A stretch of DNA of 64,000 nucleotides from Maniola hyperantus (taxonomy: Eukaryota > Arthropoda > Insecta > Lepidoptera > Nymphalidae): assembly GCF_902806685.2 (NCBI RefSeq), contig NC_048561.1, forward strand, positions 4,835,157-4,899,156, given 5' to 3'. The translations under genes were made by a program, and so were the position numbers. Shown in pieces: positions 53,241 to 63,844 of the stretch; the first letter of the stretch is position 1, and each line of letters opens with the position of its first letter. A model generated the notes under the pieces. That model ran no database searches, was not told the DNA's origin, and saw only the letters and a program-made list of their open reading frames with translations.

Positions 53241-53952
53241 ATTCTAAAGCTGAATTTATTGTTGGATTATTTTAAAAAAAATCAAATCTACAATTACATT
53301 GGTGTCTATGTGATCATAATTAATTTCTGCCGAATTATTCGTTTCGTTTTTCGCCTCTTCCAAGGTTGTTAAATACTTCACATGTATCTTCTTCACAATT
53401 TGACCCAGGAGAATAGCTACTATTCATTAAAAGTGAGGTAAAAGAGAAATTCATTCGGATTAATCAATTAATTACTTAAGTGTTGTTTGAGGATTTCACA
53501 AAGAAGAGTCGTATTCCAGCCGTGTTAATCAGTAATCATGAAATGAAAAAACAAAGTAAAGCCAGAAACAAAAAAAAAATTAAAAAAAAGTTTTTGTTCA
53601 GTATTCAGTATTCCCTTTCCTTGCTCGGATAATATTATGTAACGACGGCCGTTTAGTTTTCTCCGCGAATTTGTCATTTGACTTTGTAGAAGCACACCAA
53701 AAGCTGGATTTAGGTATTGATTAAATTTTTCAAAGTATTCCCTTTCTGACAGAGCCTCTAAAAAACATTTTCTACTTGGTGGGGCATTTTACTTTGTTTT
53801 AAGAACCTTTTCAGTCTGTATATTTCATTAAGGTATTTTTTGCATTTCCGGTTCCGGCCGTCAAGCGATAAAGTTGTGTTGTAAAGTGTCTCCACGAAAT
53901 AAATCAAATTTGCTGTGAAAGTTCGATATCCGCCTTCTTTTCTTGTCTGCAA
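53241..53952 (-). pseudogene. Unassigned TE-like coding remnant
   Basis: Minus-strand sequence reads GGYRTFTANLIYFVETLYNT, YLNEIYRLKRFLKQSK, PHQVENVF and, after stops, EREYFEKFNQYLNPAFGVLL. It looks like a transposon protein but I cannot name the family. An A-rich stretch follows at about 53540-53590. Confidence 0.3.
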
Positions 53953-54400
53953 AGCTCTTTTTCTGTTAAATGCCTATTGAAACTGTCACACAACTTCACT
54001 TTGTCATCACCAACAGTATTATTGAAAGACAAACATAGTGAACATTGGTCTTTTTTTCGGCTTGTGAAAAGCGATATTAAATTCTGTCTGGAAAATGTGA
54101 TCATAAGCCCATTGTTTTACAATAGATTTGTTGTTCAGATCACACCATTCTTTGTACTGGCGGTACATCATACACAAATTCAAATCACCATCTAGGTAAG
54201 TCTTGGTTGAACTTGCGCGACAATAATGTGATTCTTTTCGAGGGTATGAATTTGTGTTCACGCACTGCATCTTTATCAACTTCAGCTATACATTTATTTA
54301 AATTGCCGTGTTTTCCTCTATTATCTTCTTCTATCACTCCCGTAGGGCCAGCTTTTTTGACATTTCTGTAATGTCACAGTTGACTATATTACTAAAATCG
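53904..54400 (-). pseudogene. Sola-like transposase fragment
   Basis: Reads EEDNRGKHGNLNK, then ESHYCRASSTKTYLDGDLNL, DHIFQTEFNIAFHKPKK and, after a frame change, KKDQCSLCLSFNNT. These align block for block with the 7.7-10.9-kb element (DQRGKHGKQ, ESHYLRANTSRQFVDGG, KKDRCDECEAYENA). Several frameshifts. It is cut on its N-terminal side by Harbinger H3. Confidence 0.7.
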
Positions 54401-54538
54401 AGAGCTGCAGTTAGTACTTGTTCACGTTGGAAAGCGCGGGCGCGGCGGCGGGTGCGGGCCCGGAGAAGTGGCGAGTTCGTGTTCACATTAGCCGCCAGGC
54501 GTTTGCGCGAGTGTGACGTGTTGTCAGAGATTGTAAAC

Positions 54539-56452
54539 ATGGACGACGATCTTTTATTTTTAACCGAAAATTCATATCTAAAGTGGGAGATGTTAAAAAT
54601 TAGAATTGGTGTGCACGAAATTAATAAAGAAAGAGAACAGTATGGTGAATTTCACACTTTATATAGTAATTTGAGAGAACATCCTTCAAGATTTTTTGGA
54701 TATACCAGGATGACAGTCAACTGTTTTGATTACATATTGGATTCAATAAGGAGTGAGATTTCAAAAGTAGACACAAATTTTCATAAAAGCATAAAACCCG
54801 AAGAAAGACTATTTGTAACTATAAGGTGAGTTTAAAAAAAAAAAGAATTTTCGTAGTTAATTATATTTAAAGTTTAATTTCCATAATTTGATGTGTTATA
54901 TTCGTAACTATTGTAACTATGGTAAGCCTGGGACGTGAAACTATTCATTTCATTCATAACAACTTCTGTAATTTTGTTTCTCGTACGTAATTTTTGCATA
55001 GGAGTAAACTCCTTCATGTACGGCAACAGACTTTTAAAAAATAACAGGTCTTCGCAATCTTGTTCTTGCCTTTCGCTGCTTTGCGACAGTTTAATTTGTA
55101 ATAATTCCAACTTTTTCTTCTCTAATTCCATGAATTCCTGTCTTACATCTTGTGCACATTTACGTTTGGTGCTCGTATATTGTGTACTTGTAGATGAACC
55201 AGCTATTGACTGGGGAGTTGGGGACCGTTCATTATTATCACTACAGTTTCCATCAGCAGTTTCATCTAAATTGCCTTCATTTAATTCTGGGGTAACGTCA
55301 TCTTTTATAAACGGCATCATTTGAAAATATGGCCACATTGAAGTGTTTTGATCAGTTCCAGCATCTCCAGAACGAGAAACCGGAATTTTTTTAAACTCTT
55401 TCATAAATTGGTCCCGAATATTCTTCCATTTTTTTCTTAAAGCCTTTTCTATAAAAATTAAATATTGTTTAGTGTTGATGCCTTATATAATTTTAGTAGG
55501 TATATAAAGTAATTAGTATAGATATATTTAAATTTTACGTAATAATTGTATTTTTTTTATATGTTTCAGATATCTTTCCACTGGGTTGGCATTTCGATCT
55601 TTGGCTTATAGCTTTCGTTTGGGTGTTAGTACAGTGTCTGAGATTGTTTATAGTACCTGTGAAGCTATTTGGAAAAAAAATTTGAATTTCCACATGCCAC
55701 TGCCATCTGAAGACCAGCTTAAGCATATTTCTTCAGATTTTGAGAAAATGTGGAACTTTCCTAACTGCATTGGCAGCTTAGATGGTAAACATTGTAGAAT
55801 TAAACGACCTAAACGATCAGGATCGGCATTTTTTAACTACAAGCATTATTTCTCTATTGTTTTGCAAGCTGTGGCTGATGCGAACAAAAGATTTTTAACT
55901 ATTGAAGTGGGAGGTAGAGGAAAGCAAAGCGACGGCGGTACATTCAACGCCTCGTCCCTGAACTGGTTACTCGAAAGAGGCGCATTCAATATTCCAGAAC
56001 CAAGAACATTACCCAATTCTAATATTACAGCTCCATATGTTATAGTAGCCGATGAAGCTTATCCTCTTAAAGAGTATCTTATGCGTCCATATCCACAAAG
56101 AACATTGAATCAAGAGAGAGAACATTTTAATAATAGATTGTCAAGAGCGAGAAAAACCGTGGAGTGTGCATTTGGAATTTTATGCAATAAATGGCGAGTT
56201 TTGTTAAAACCTATTGAAACTGATGTTAAACATGCACGCCTGATTATCAAAACCGCTTGCTTATTGCATAATATTGTAATTGATATAGATGGTTACAATT
56301 TCAATGATGAGTTAACAACTGAAACTCAGCACCAAAGGCGACAAACTAGAAGAAACAACAATCCATCAAATCGAGCTAAACAAATTCGGAGTTTATTCAC
56401 GAAATATTTTTGGGAGAACAATCGTTTAATATATACGTCGCCATCTTTGTAA
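54539..56452 (+). CDS. Harbinger transposase (H3), two exons: join(54539..54825,55570..56452)
   Basis: Predicted 389-residue DDE transposase. Exon 1 starts MDDDLLFLTENSYLKWEM, has YGEFHTLYSNLREHPSRFFG and ends ERLFVTIR at AG|GTGAGT. The TGTTTCAG acceptor gives R-YLSTG. Catalytic candidates: D167 in SLDGKH, the Asp in GKQSDGGTF (or VADEAYPL) and the Glu in VECAFGILCNKW. Both the intron position and the split AG|R codon are the same as in H1, H2 and H4. An AATAAA follows at about 56500. No lesion. Same nuclease role as in H1. Confidence 0.87.
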
Positions 56453-56685
56453 TATATTTTTGTATCTTTTGTAGTCTGTCATAATATTCCTTTAGAAAAA
56501 TAAAAAGTTAAAAATAGGTACCCACAATATTTCATTTACTCACCCTCCATTTCAGGAAACAATTCCGCAATTTCCTTCCATAGCTTATTGAGAATATTTC
56601 TGTTCATATGATGCCTGTGTTTGCTTTGCCAAATCGGAGTTCTAGCCTGAACAGCACTAATAAACTCTTCTGTATTGAAAGACAT
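54874..56685 (-). CDS. MADF-BESS protein of H3, two exons: complement(join(54874..55448,56544..56685))
   Basis: Predicted 238 residues. Exon 1 (47 codons plus one base) starts MSFNTEEFISAVQARTPIWQ and ends FPEMEG at a GTGAGT donor. Exon 2 after TTTTTATAG reads EKALRKKWKNIRDQFMKEF, finishing the MADF domain. A Ser/Thr-rich linker and an Glu/Lys helical stretch lead to a BESS motif near 180-210 (DLLFFKSLLPYM, MQKLRTRNKI). The C-terminus is Tyr/Ser/Asn-rich. The first residues (MSFNTE) resemble those of the H1 protein (MSFDTE). The intron contains all of transposase exon 2. Confidence 0.83.
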
Positions 56686-56979
56686 GATGGAGACGTGCTA
56701 CCGTTTCTAGCGACAAGTTCATACTGGTTGAACTTACCTGACGTCGCGAGTGAATCGCGCGCTCCGCCGCTAGTTCGACGTAAACACACACAAACATCTC
56801 ACGCGTTTGATATTGCCGCGAGCGGCGCGCGCGCGCCAGTCGCTAGCTTGCCCGCTACTTAGACCGCACGTGCGTTTCGTATGTGAACACTTGGATATTA
56901 CGCCATATGTTTGATATTTCGTGACCGCGCCCGCCACCGCGCCCGCGAGTCAACGTGAATGACTACTTATCCAGCCTTA

Positions 56980-57360
56980 GATGAATATGCGCAACATGCC
57001 TGTGACGCAGGAGGAAATGATAAAAAGCTGTCATTATGTCCTCTTGTTTTCTTCCCGCTACGCTATCATTCCAGAGTACAGTGAGAGGTTTGAACTCATT
57101 GGTTATTTTGCCTATTGGTGCAAACGCTTGATTGAATGCCACAAGGCGTTTACAGAAAGCTCTCGCAGGGGTACTAGTCAAATTTAGAAGCTTTTGAATT
57201 GTGGGTATTGATTCTTTAAAAAAAACACATTTTTATTTTAAGACATTTATTTTCTTTTAAACCTTTTTTTAAACTTGATATATGCATTTCGCAAAACTTC
57301 AGGTAGGGCTTTGCCCTCAAGTCTAGTGACATCTGTGCCCTTCAAAATTTTATTTATGCT
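56980..57360 (-). pseudogene. DDE transposase fragment, superfamily unassigned
   Basis: The minus strand reads STPARAFCKRLVAFNQAFAP, then KPLTVLWNDSVAGRKQEDIM and TAFYHFLLRH, a pattern (LWN...AGRK..DI...) I associate with a TE transposase family. Upstream (57240-57350) lies GTDVTRLEGKALPEVLRNAY, maybe another gene end. H3 cuts the frame at 56980. It is not the continuation of the Sola-like fragment on the other side of H3, since the order would be wrong. Confidence 0.45.
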
Positions 57361-57365
57361 ATTAC

Positions 57366-57500
57366 ACCAATTAGAATAGAATAGAATAGAATGTTTTTTT
57401 ATTCATGTAAACTTTTTACAAGTACTTATGAACAGGTAGTTTTAATTTACCACTGGTTCAGAATGCTGATCCTACCGAGAAGAACCAGCAAGAAACTCGG
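57366..57500. repeat. LINE-derived interspersed repeat fragment
   Basis: AGAATAGAATAGAATG, then TTTATTCATGTAAACTTTTT and CCGAGAAGAACCAGCAAGAA: phrases common in lepidopteran interspersed repeats. A related tail is at 59600-59640. Confidence 0.5.
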
Positions 57501-57550
57501 CGAATTAAATAATATACATATTTTAATAGTGTACCTAAACAAGGCGGAAA

Positions 57551-58085
57551 TTATTTGTTCTTATGAATGGTTATATGGCATAGTGTGATTTCGTTATCAT
57601 CAACCAATTCTTTGATATCCGTGCTTATAGTTTTTAGCAAAATTTTTTTATGACCTTTTTCGTTTAAATAATTGTTTGTGTGGTCAAAAACTTCACCAAA
57701 GTATTTTGCAATGGTTTCTGCAGGGTAAGTTATTTTTTTTTTATATTCTTTATATTCTTTTGTGTTGATCCAGCTGTGCAATTCACTAGCATTTTCTGTT
57801 GTTAGGCTTTTCTTGCACCTCTCAGTCCTCTCACAGTGGATCTTTAATGCATTCATGACTTTCCTAACAACTCACCCTGCAGTATAAGCACAAAACGTTT
57901 TTCAAAGTGACACACTTGCGACTTTTTTTAAGGTGTACTTTTACTTCGCAAAACATCACAATTTATAAACTTAAGTCACTTTTTGAGTCTTTTCTCACAC
58001 TGTGGAAACTTATGTAATATAGCGTCCTCTCGCGTACTATTACAACCGGGAACACAGCACTTGTCAGCACATTTCAATAAATCCT
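57551..58085 (-). pseudogene. THAP-domain gene remnant
   Basis: From about 58075 downwards the minus strand reads CCVPGCNSTREDAILHKFP, then EKRLKK, a stop, LKFINCDVLRS, another stop and SQVCHFEKRFV. This is the C2CH THAP zinc finger (C....C, .FP, and the VC..HF end) with two nonsense codons. An open frame of 101 codons follows (57551-57856; ELHSWINTKEYKEYKKKITY), without a known domain. THAP proteins bind DNA; many derive from P-type transposases. Confidence 0.5.
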
Positions 58086-58399
58086 GAAAAGGGCCTTTGG
58101 AAGTGGATGGACGCTTGTCCATCCTCGCGCGGCTCTAACGGCGCGTGGGAGCAGTCGTCGCGCCACCCAATCGACCACCGGCTGGTGAGATCGGGCATCT
58201 CCAGGTGATAGTTTCGCGAAACTGGCTGAGGTTTTAGACACTAAAACCCTTCTTCGCAGGTGGGGCACGTGCACTGTGGACGACTGTAGCAAATCGGAAC
58301 TTCCATCAAATGTTTAGTGAAGTTCCTCAATTATTAGAAATACCAAGTGAGAGAACTTCTCAGTGAATATTTGGTGCCGAGACACCTAGGATTATACCA
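58086..58399. other. Spacer, no gene recognised
   Basis: GC-richer stretch at 58100-58200 without a recognisable domain. Confidence 0.35.
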
Positions 58400-59011
58400 T
58401 ATAAATAGACAGCAATAGTATGTACTGATGGACATTTAATTGATGTTCTGGGCCCCTATCCAGCCACCACTTCTGATGCTGATATTATGAAAAGGGATTT
58501 TTTAAATGGAAGACCGTTACAAAAATACTTCCTTTAAGGTGATGCTTTTATACTAGACAGGAGCTTTCGTGATTCATAACCCTTGCTGCATCAATGTGGA
58601 TATAGGACTCATTGGAAGAGGGTGAAACACAGCTTTCAACAAGTGAAGCAAATAAATCAAGAGCAGTCACCATATGTCGTTGGGTTGTGGAGGTTGTGAA
58701 TGGAAGATTCAAAAGAGATTTTAAACTATTGCTATATACACTCGGCGTCAAAAAAATCGCACCTTTCAAAAACCTTTGTGCTGTTCCAATAAAAGAAAAA
58801 TAATTAATTGAATTGTTTTTGTGCTCTCCATTTCATCCCCTTTCAAATGATACCCAACATGACCCTCATTATTGATGTCAAATAAGGTTTAAAATTGTTT
58901 GAAGTAGATTTTTTGAAAGGTGCGATTTTTTTGACGCCGAGTGTATAACTACTAAAAGTTTTATGAAAGATTTTGAGGTGGCTGCTGCTCTTTTAAACAA
59001 TTTTCACCCTC
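58400..59011 (+). pseudogene. ISL2EU-like transposase fragment split by a MITE
   Basis: Reads VCTDGHLIDVLGPYPATTSD followed by ADIM, then AFILDRSFRD, TSEANKSRAVTICRWVVEVV and NGRFKRDFKLL. After the MITE (58739-58943) it resumes KSFMKDFEVAAALLNNFHPP. These are conserved parts of ISL2EU/IS4EU-type (PHIS group) DDE transposases. Stops and frameshifts show decay. The 3' side ends where a Helitron begins. Confidence 0.65.
58739..58943. mobile_element. 205-bp mariner-type MITE
   Basis: Perfect inverted ends, CACTCGGCGTCAAAAAAATC then GCACCTTTCAAAAA, flanked by TA on both sides (58737-58738, 58944-58945). It contains no gene. It sits inside the ISL2EU-like coding sequence and is clearly younger than it. 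Confidence 0.9.
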
Positions 59012-59236
59012 CTATAATCACTATTATAAATGTGAAAGTGTGTTTGTTTGTTGGTTTATTGGTTTGTCCTTCAATCACGTCGCCACGGTGCAACGGATTG
59101 ACGTGATTTTTTGCGTGGGTATAGATAAAGACCTGGAGAGTGACATAGGCTACTTATTATCCCGGAAAACCAAAGAGATCCCACGGGATTTTTAAAAATC
59201 TAATTCCACGCGGACTAAGTCGCGGGCATAAGCTAG
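59012..59236 (+). mobile_element. Short non-autonomous Helitron
   Basis: From CACTATTATAAATGTGAAAG to CCACGCGGACTAAGTCGCGG, then GCATAAG and CTAG. It has the hairpin-plus-CTAG 3' end of Helitrons and joins the ISL2EU-like fragment at its 5' end. Confidence 0.7.
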
Positions 59237-59785
59237 TAAATATTATAAACAGAAAATGAAAAAGGCGTAGATCTAATTTTGAAATAATAACTGTACAAAA
59301 TGATAATTTAAATGATTATCCCCAGCTTACCGATAATTAACTTGTTCTAGTCGCATGTCAAATAAAGCAGGCACGTTCCTACTATGGTGAGAATGTAAGG
59401 GGTAATGATGGCTAGAAGTGCGCAGGGAGGTCAGGAGCAGGCTATTTCGAAAGCTGTGAGCTTCAATTACCTCATGGTTAAGGGGACGGATTCATTCAAG
59501 ATTAAGTTCATTTTTTATTTGAAGTAATAATTGGTTTAGACTTAATTAATGTCTTTGATCGTTAACACCTTGGCAATTTAAAATAAAAAATAAATAAAAA
59601 TAAAAATCTTTTTTATTCGAATAAACTTTTACAAGTTTATTCGTTTTCATTAATGGCTACGAAACTTTGATTCTGTGTATCCCATTTTAAATTTTCATTT
59701 AACACACAAACGTTTGGTGATTGTGTGTCAGTATCGCATTTGAATGAACTTAAATACATGTTTATATAGTGCAAACAAAGTAAAG
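59237..59785. other. Intergenic with a LINE-tail-like stretch
   Basis: AAATAAAAATAAAAATCTTT and ATTCGAATAAACTTTTACAA at 59590-59640 look like a LINE-related repeat. No gene. Confidence 0.4.
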
Positions 59786-59786
59786 G

Positions 59787-60060
59787 GTCTTCCAATAGGC
59801 ACGTCCTAACTTTGACAGTTGGTAGCAGCCATCTTGTTGAAGCTACATCTGTCAAATTGGTTGTCATTTATTCATTCTGTTTTGCCAAATCATCATGGAT
59901 AGCTATAGCATTCAACAACAAAACACAAATGATAGAAATGTTTTATCAAAATGAGTGTTCTGTTCGGGCAACGCACCGCGCGCTTCGCCCACTGTCACTT
60001 CACGTCACTGTCAACGGCGAGCCCTATAGGTCGATGATTACCAACTTTTTTTGGCATGAA
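59787..60060 (+). pseudogene. mariner-like element with large internal deletion
   Basis: After a left end reading GGGTCTTCCAATAGGCACGT, the coding part begins NKTQMIEMFYQNECSVRATH followed by RALRP, a mariner-type helix-turn-helix opening. It then jumps directly to VTVNGEPYRSMITNFF, which belongs to the C-terminal half. The catalytic centre between them is gone. Confidence 0.6.
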
Positions 60061-60061
60061 C

Positions 60062-60783
60062 TGGATCATCTGATTAAGCTGCGTAATCAAAGTCATTCTC
60101 GATATAAAGCAAAATGAGTCACATAAAGAGTACTACAAGAATGTTAAAAAGATTGTATGTGAGGCAATGGAAGCAGAAAAAGTGCCTATTTTAAATTTTA
60201 TATAAATCAATGTATTAATAAGCCTATGTTGTTATGGAAGAATTTAAAGAAGAATGTAGGGATGAATAAAAAACAAGAGTATGAAATACCAACAGGCTTA
60301 TGTGACCCGGAGAAAATAAATAATCATTTTTTGAACATACCATATAGAGAGAGGCCTTCACTTTCTTATCTTACATACTATGAATTCAACAGGTTTGGTC
60401 CTAATACTTTTAACCTGAAACCAGTAACTGAAGCAGAAGTTATAAAAATAATCAAATGATTAAAATTAAACGCACTAGGCCTAGACGAAATCTCGTTACA
60501 GATGTTGCATTGGACACTTCCACAGAGTTTAAGTACTATAACAGCTATTATAAATAAATCGATAACAACCAGCACATTCCCAAATGCATGGAAAACTGCA
60601 ATAGTCAAACCCCTTCCAAAAGTAAATAATCCAACCAGTATGAAAGATCTTAGGCCTATCAGTATCTTGCCATGCATATCTAAGATCTTAGAAAAACTTG
60701 TATGTGCCCAAATGACAGCGTTTGTAGAGGAAAACAAAATATTACCAGCTCACCAATCAGAGGTGCGATTGCCTAAGTTTTAA
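60062..60783 (+). pseudogene. LINE reverse transcriptase fragment (CR1/Daphne-like)
   Basis: Begins HLIKLRNQSHSRYKAK and, after frame changes, SHKEYYKNVKKIVCEAMEAE and MLLWKNLKKNV. The RT start then follows: LNALGLDEISLQML, TFPNAWKTAIVKPLPKVNN and LRPISILPCISKILEKL. A stop (TGA at 60458) and early truncation at ILPAHQSE show it is dead. The catalytic YADD box is absent. It joins the mariner-like fragment with no spacer. Confidence 0.75.
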
Positions 60784-61540
60784 CCATTATGGCTAATCTA
60801 AGTCATTGGTCATAAATGGTAAAACCGAATTCGAATTGCGTAAATTGTATCATCATATGAAGACCTAATGGTGACCGGTGACTTAAAAATTTTTCATTAG
60901 AATCGCGTTTTATTATACAAATAGCATTAGTGAAAGTTTTTTTTTTTTTGTTTTTAAGAATTATGTCGGACACAAAAACAATGCCACTTAAAAGTTAACT
61001 TATTAATTTCATCATAAAAATTACCTTTCATACTTAAAACATTGAATTCTAACGTTATTATTATATAATGCATTTGCAATAACTAAACGCTTTGAACGAA
61101 TTAATAGTCGAGTTTACTGCTATTCGACAATAGGTGGCGTTAGTGGACTTATTTTTTCCTCTTAGATTATGCTTTTTCCTGTAAGTCTACGTTTCAAGTG
61201 TCAATTAAGTGACAAGTGACAGTGGTGTCAATGTCAGTAATGACAAATTACGAATTTTACGAGAACAAATTAGACAAAATTCTCAGTTCGATATCTATTC
61301 CATAATTTCCATACGTTAATAAAATTAAGAAGTCTCCGGCAGAGAAATGCCTATAAGCACTCTGGCCTCCTAGAAGCCAACGAGGGGAACGTGAGGGCAC
61401 AAAGTTATGAGAAGCAACGCCTTGAAATTGCTTGGATATCAAATGGAGATTGCAGAACAGGCACTGAAGAAGTTGTAAAGGCATTATCCTTAACCCTAGA
61501 ACCCTACTTGGTGTACTATGAACAGCCCAGAGTGTTATCG
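60784..61540. other. Intergenic, no gene recognised
   Basis: A plus-strand stretch at 61360-61500 is open (EANEGNVRAQSYEKQRLEIA) and somewhat protein-like, but I cannot assign it. Confidence 0.35.
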
Positions 61541-61735
61541 GAGCCTCAATAGCTCAACGGTTAGAGGAGCGGACTGAAATCCGAAAGGTCGCCGGTTCAA
61601 ACCCCACCCATTGCACTATTGTCGTACCTACTCCTAGCACAAGCTTTACGCTTAGTTGGAAAGAAAAGGGGATTATTAGTCACCATAATAAACTTGCTAA
61701 CATTCTTTATAAAAATAAATCAAAAATCAAATGTT
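61541..61735 (+). mobile_element. tRNA-derived SINE, copy 3
   Basis: GAGCCTCAATAGCTCAACGG (A-box-like), CGCCGGTTCAAACCCCACCC (B-box-like), then GTCGTACCTACTCCTAGCAC and a variable AT-rich tail. Direct orientation, opposite to copies 1 and 2. Confidence 0.8.
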
Positions 61736-61993
61736 AAGTTTTCTCACATTAAGGGCCTATTCAGTGCGACGCGGATGACCTACGCGGACGTCCGCGACGG
61801 ACGGTAAAATGTATGAAACCTTAACAGCGCGTTCAGAGCGACGCGGAGCTGTCCGCGTCGCGGAGAGCTATCCGCGCGCGGTCGTAATCGCTCCGCGCTG
61901 CTCCTCCGCGGGCGGACGGTGCTTGGTTCTAATGTATTTGTTCAGTGCTCGGCGGACAGTCGCGCGGAGCGGACGTAAGGTACTGTCGATGTC

Positions 61994-63844
61994 ATGGCGG
62001 CTGTGTCAAATGTGCAAACCGAGAGGGTCATACAAGAAGTACGACTTCGACCATGCCTTTGGAATCTCCGCGATAGTTTATATAAAAATAAAGACGCGAA
62101 ATTAAAGGCATGGATAGATGTTTGCGAAGCTGTTTGTCCGAATTTCGGAGATAGTTCAGGTGAAGAAAAAAAACAAATCGGTAAGTAATGTTTATTGAAA
62201 CATCTGTGTTATCTAATAAATATAACTATTTTGCCAAGGTACAGATCCTTCATTTGAGACAAAGTAATTTGCAAAATTATCTCTTATTGTATTGCCCGAT
62301 CGTGTACTGTCATTAATGCGAGCATTGTAATCTGTAAATCCAGCTACAATCATAGCGTCTTCTTCCGTATAACCATCGCGTACTCTAATGAAATTGTGTA
62401 AAATGCAGCACGCTTTGATTAAAATTTGTGCAAATGATGTTGATACATTGATAGATCTTTGGAATATTGCAAATTTGTTTGTCAATATACCAAAACTCGA
62501 TTCTATGTATCGGCGCGCACGACTTAACCTGTAATTAAATATTTTTTTTTTGTGTGTCAAATTTGTACGCGCGTATGGACGAAGTATAGTATTGGAAATG
62601 CCAAAAGCTGCGTCTGCTACAATGACATGTGGCTGTGGGTTGATAGATGTGCCTGGTAATAATTTTGGAGGTGGCAAATTTAGATCATCTCGTTCAAGTC
62701 TATGAAATAACGAACTTTTCTTGAACACATTAGCGTCTGCTTCGCTGCCACAAGCCCCTACATTTACATAGGTAAAACAGTAATTGGCATCACACATTGC
62801 AAGTAAAATAATAGAATAAAATTGCTTATGGTTGAAAAATACGGACCCACTTTCTTTTGGGCACGTGATTCTGGTATGCTTTCCGTCAAGGGCACCTACG
62901 CAATTGGGAAAATTGGCGTCCCTTTCAAAGCCAAGTGCTATTTTATTCCAAAAATTTGGATCAGGTTCAGGCAGACATTCGTTTTTCAAAATTTCCCATA
63001 TTAATGAGCATACTTCTTCAATAATGTATTTAATTGTGGATAGCCCCAATCGATAACTTAAATGCAAATCAGACATTCTTGACCCAGTAGTCAGGTACCT
63101 GCAACAAAAAAAAGTGTGTATTAAATAAGTAAAGTTAGTAGCATGTGTTGTTTTATTATTTATATTATTTAATTTACAGAAAAAGCTGTTCAGTTAAGAT
63201 GGAAGACAGCCCGTGATGCATACATGAAGTGTAGAACAAATCTTAAGACATCAAAGTCCGGTTCTGCAGGGGGTGTCAAAAAGAAGTATATTTTTTTCGA
63301 TATAATGACGTTTTTGGAAGACACAAAGGACTTTGAACCCACACATGAAAGTATGGCTTCGTCGCAGAGCTCCCAAAATGTTGCTTCAACGTCATCGCAA
63401 AGCTCGCAAAGTATTTTACCTATTACCACGACCCCGGACTTGCCATCAACAGAAGAAACATTTCAGACACCTGTGCTGTCTTCTCCAAAACCGTGGCAGA
63501 GAAGAAGAAAGAGATGTATGACAGACTTTGAGTTACAATTATTGAAAATAATAGAAAAAAAGAATGACACTTCCACCACAAACTCTGCGTCGTCTACGGC
63601 TCTTACAGACGATGACTTCAGTTTTTTTAATTCCCTAGCACCTATTATAAACGATTTCGATAATTATAAAAAATTGTTATTTCGAACTAAAATACTGGAG
63701 CTAGCTATGGAAATTAGAGGTCCAGCTATGAACTCGCCCAGCACATCTGCATCAACCGCTACCAACGATTTACCTCACTTATCAGGGAGTGATGTGGACG
63801 AGTCTTTAGAAAGCTGGCAACACGGTCATTACACTGCATTGTAA
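61994..63844 (+). CDS. MADF-BESS protein of H4, two exons: join(61994..62180,63180..63844)
   Basis: Predicted 283 residues. Exon 1 (62 codons plus one base) starts MAAVSNVQTERVIQEVRLRP, has CLWN and AWIDVCEAVCPNFG and ends KKQI at a GTAAGT donor. Exon 2 after TTTACAG reads EKAVQLRWKTARDAYMKC and KKKYIFFDIMTFL, completing MADF. A Ser-rich linker leads to a basic RRRKR motif, which could direct nuclear import. A BESS motif follows near 205-225 (DDFSFFNSLAPIINDF). Likely DNA-binding partner of the H4 transposase. All of transposase exon 2 lies in its intron, antisense. Confidence 0.87.

Larger units (their letters stand above)
54401..56976 (+). mobile_element. PIF/Harbinger DNA transposon H3, both genes intact
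   Basis: The ends are imperfect inverted repeats: inside them, TTCACGTTGGAAAGCGCGGG on the left faces the inverted right sequence TTCACGTTGACTCGCGGGCG. The outer right end inverted reads GGCTGGATAAGTAG and is followed by TTA; the left outer end is eroded and its TTA is not visible, so the left boundary is approximate. The two genes use the same interlocked antisense design as in H1 and both frames are open. It may still produce proteins even if the ends are weakened. Confidence 0.82.

Noticed and set aside
56977..57181. Idea that the DDE fragment right of H3 and the Sola-like fragment left of H3 are one gene split by H3
   Set aside because: On the minus strand the right fragment would be upstream, yet its motifs (LWN..AGRK) belong to a later part of such proteins, and the two do not join into the expected order.
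61257..61500. Possible host coding exon on the plus strand
   Set aside because: Open for some codons but without splice sites in register or a recognisable family.
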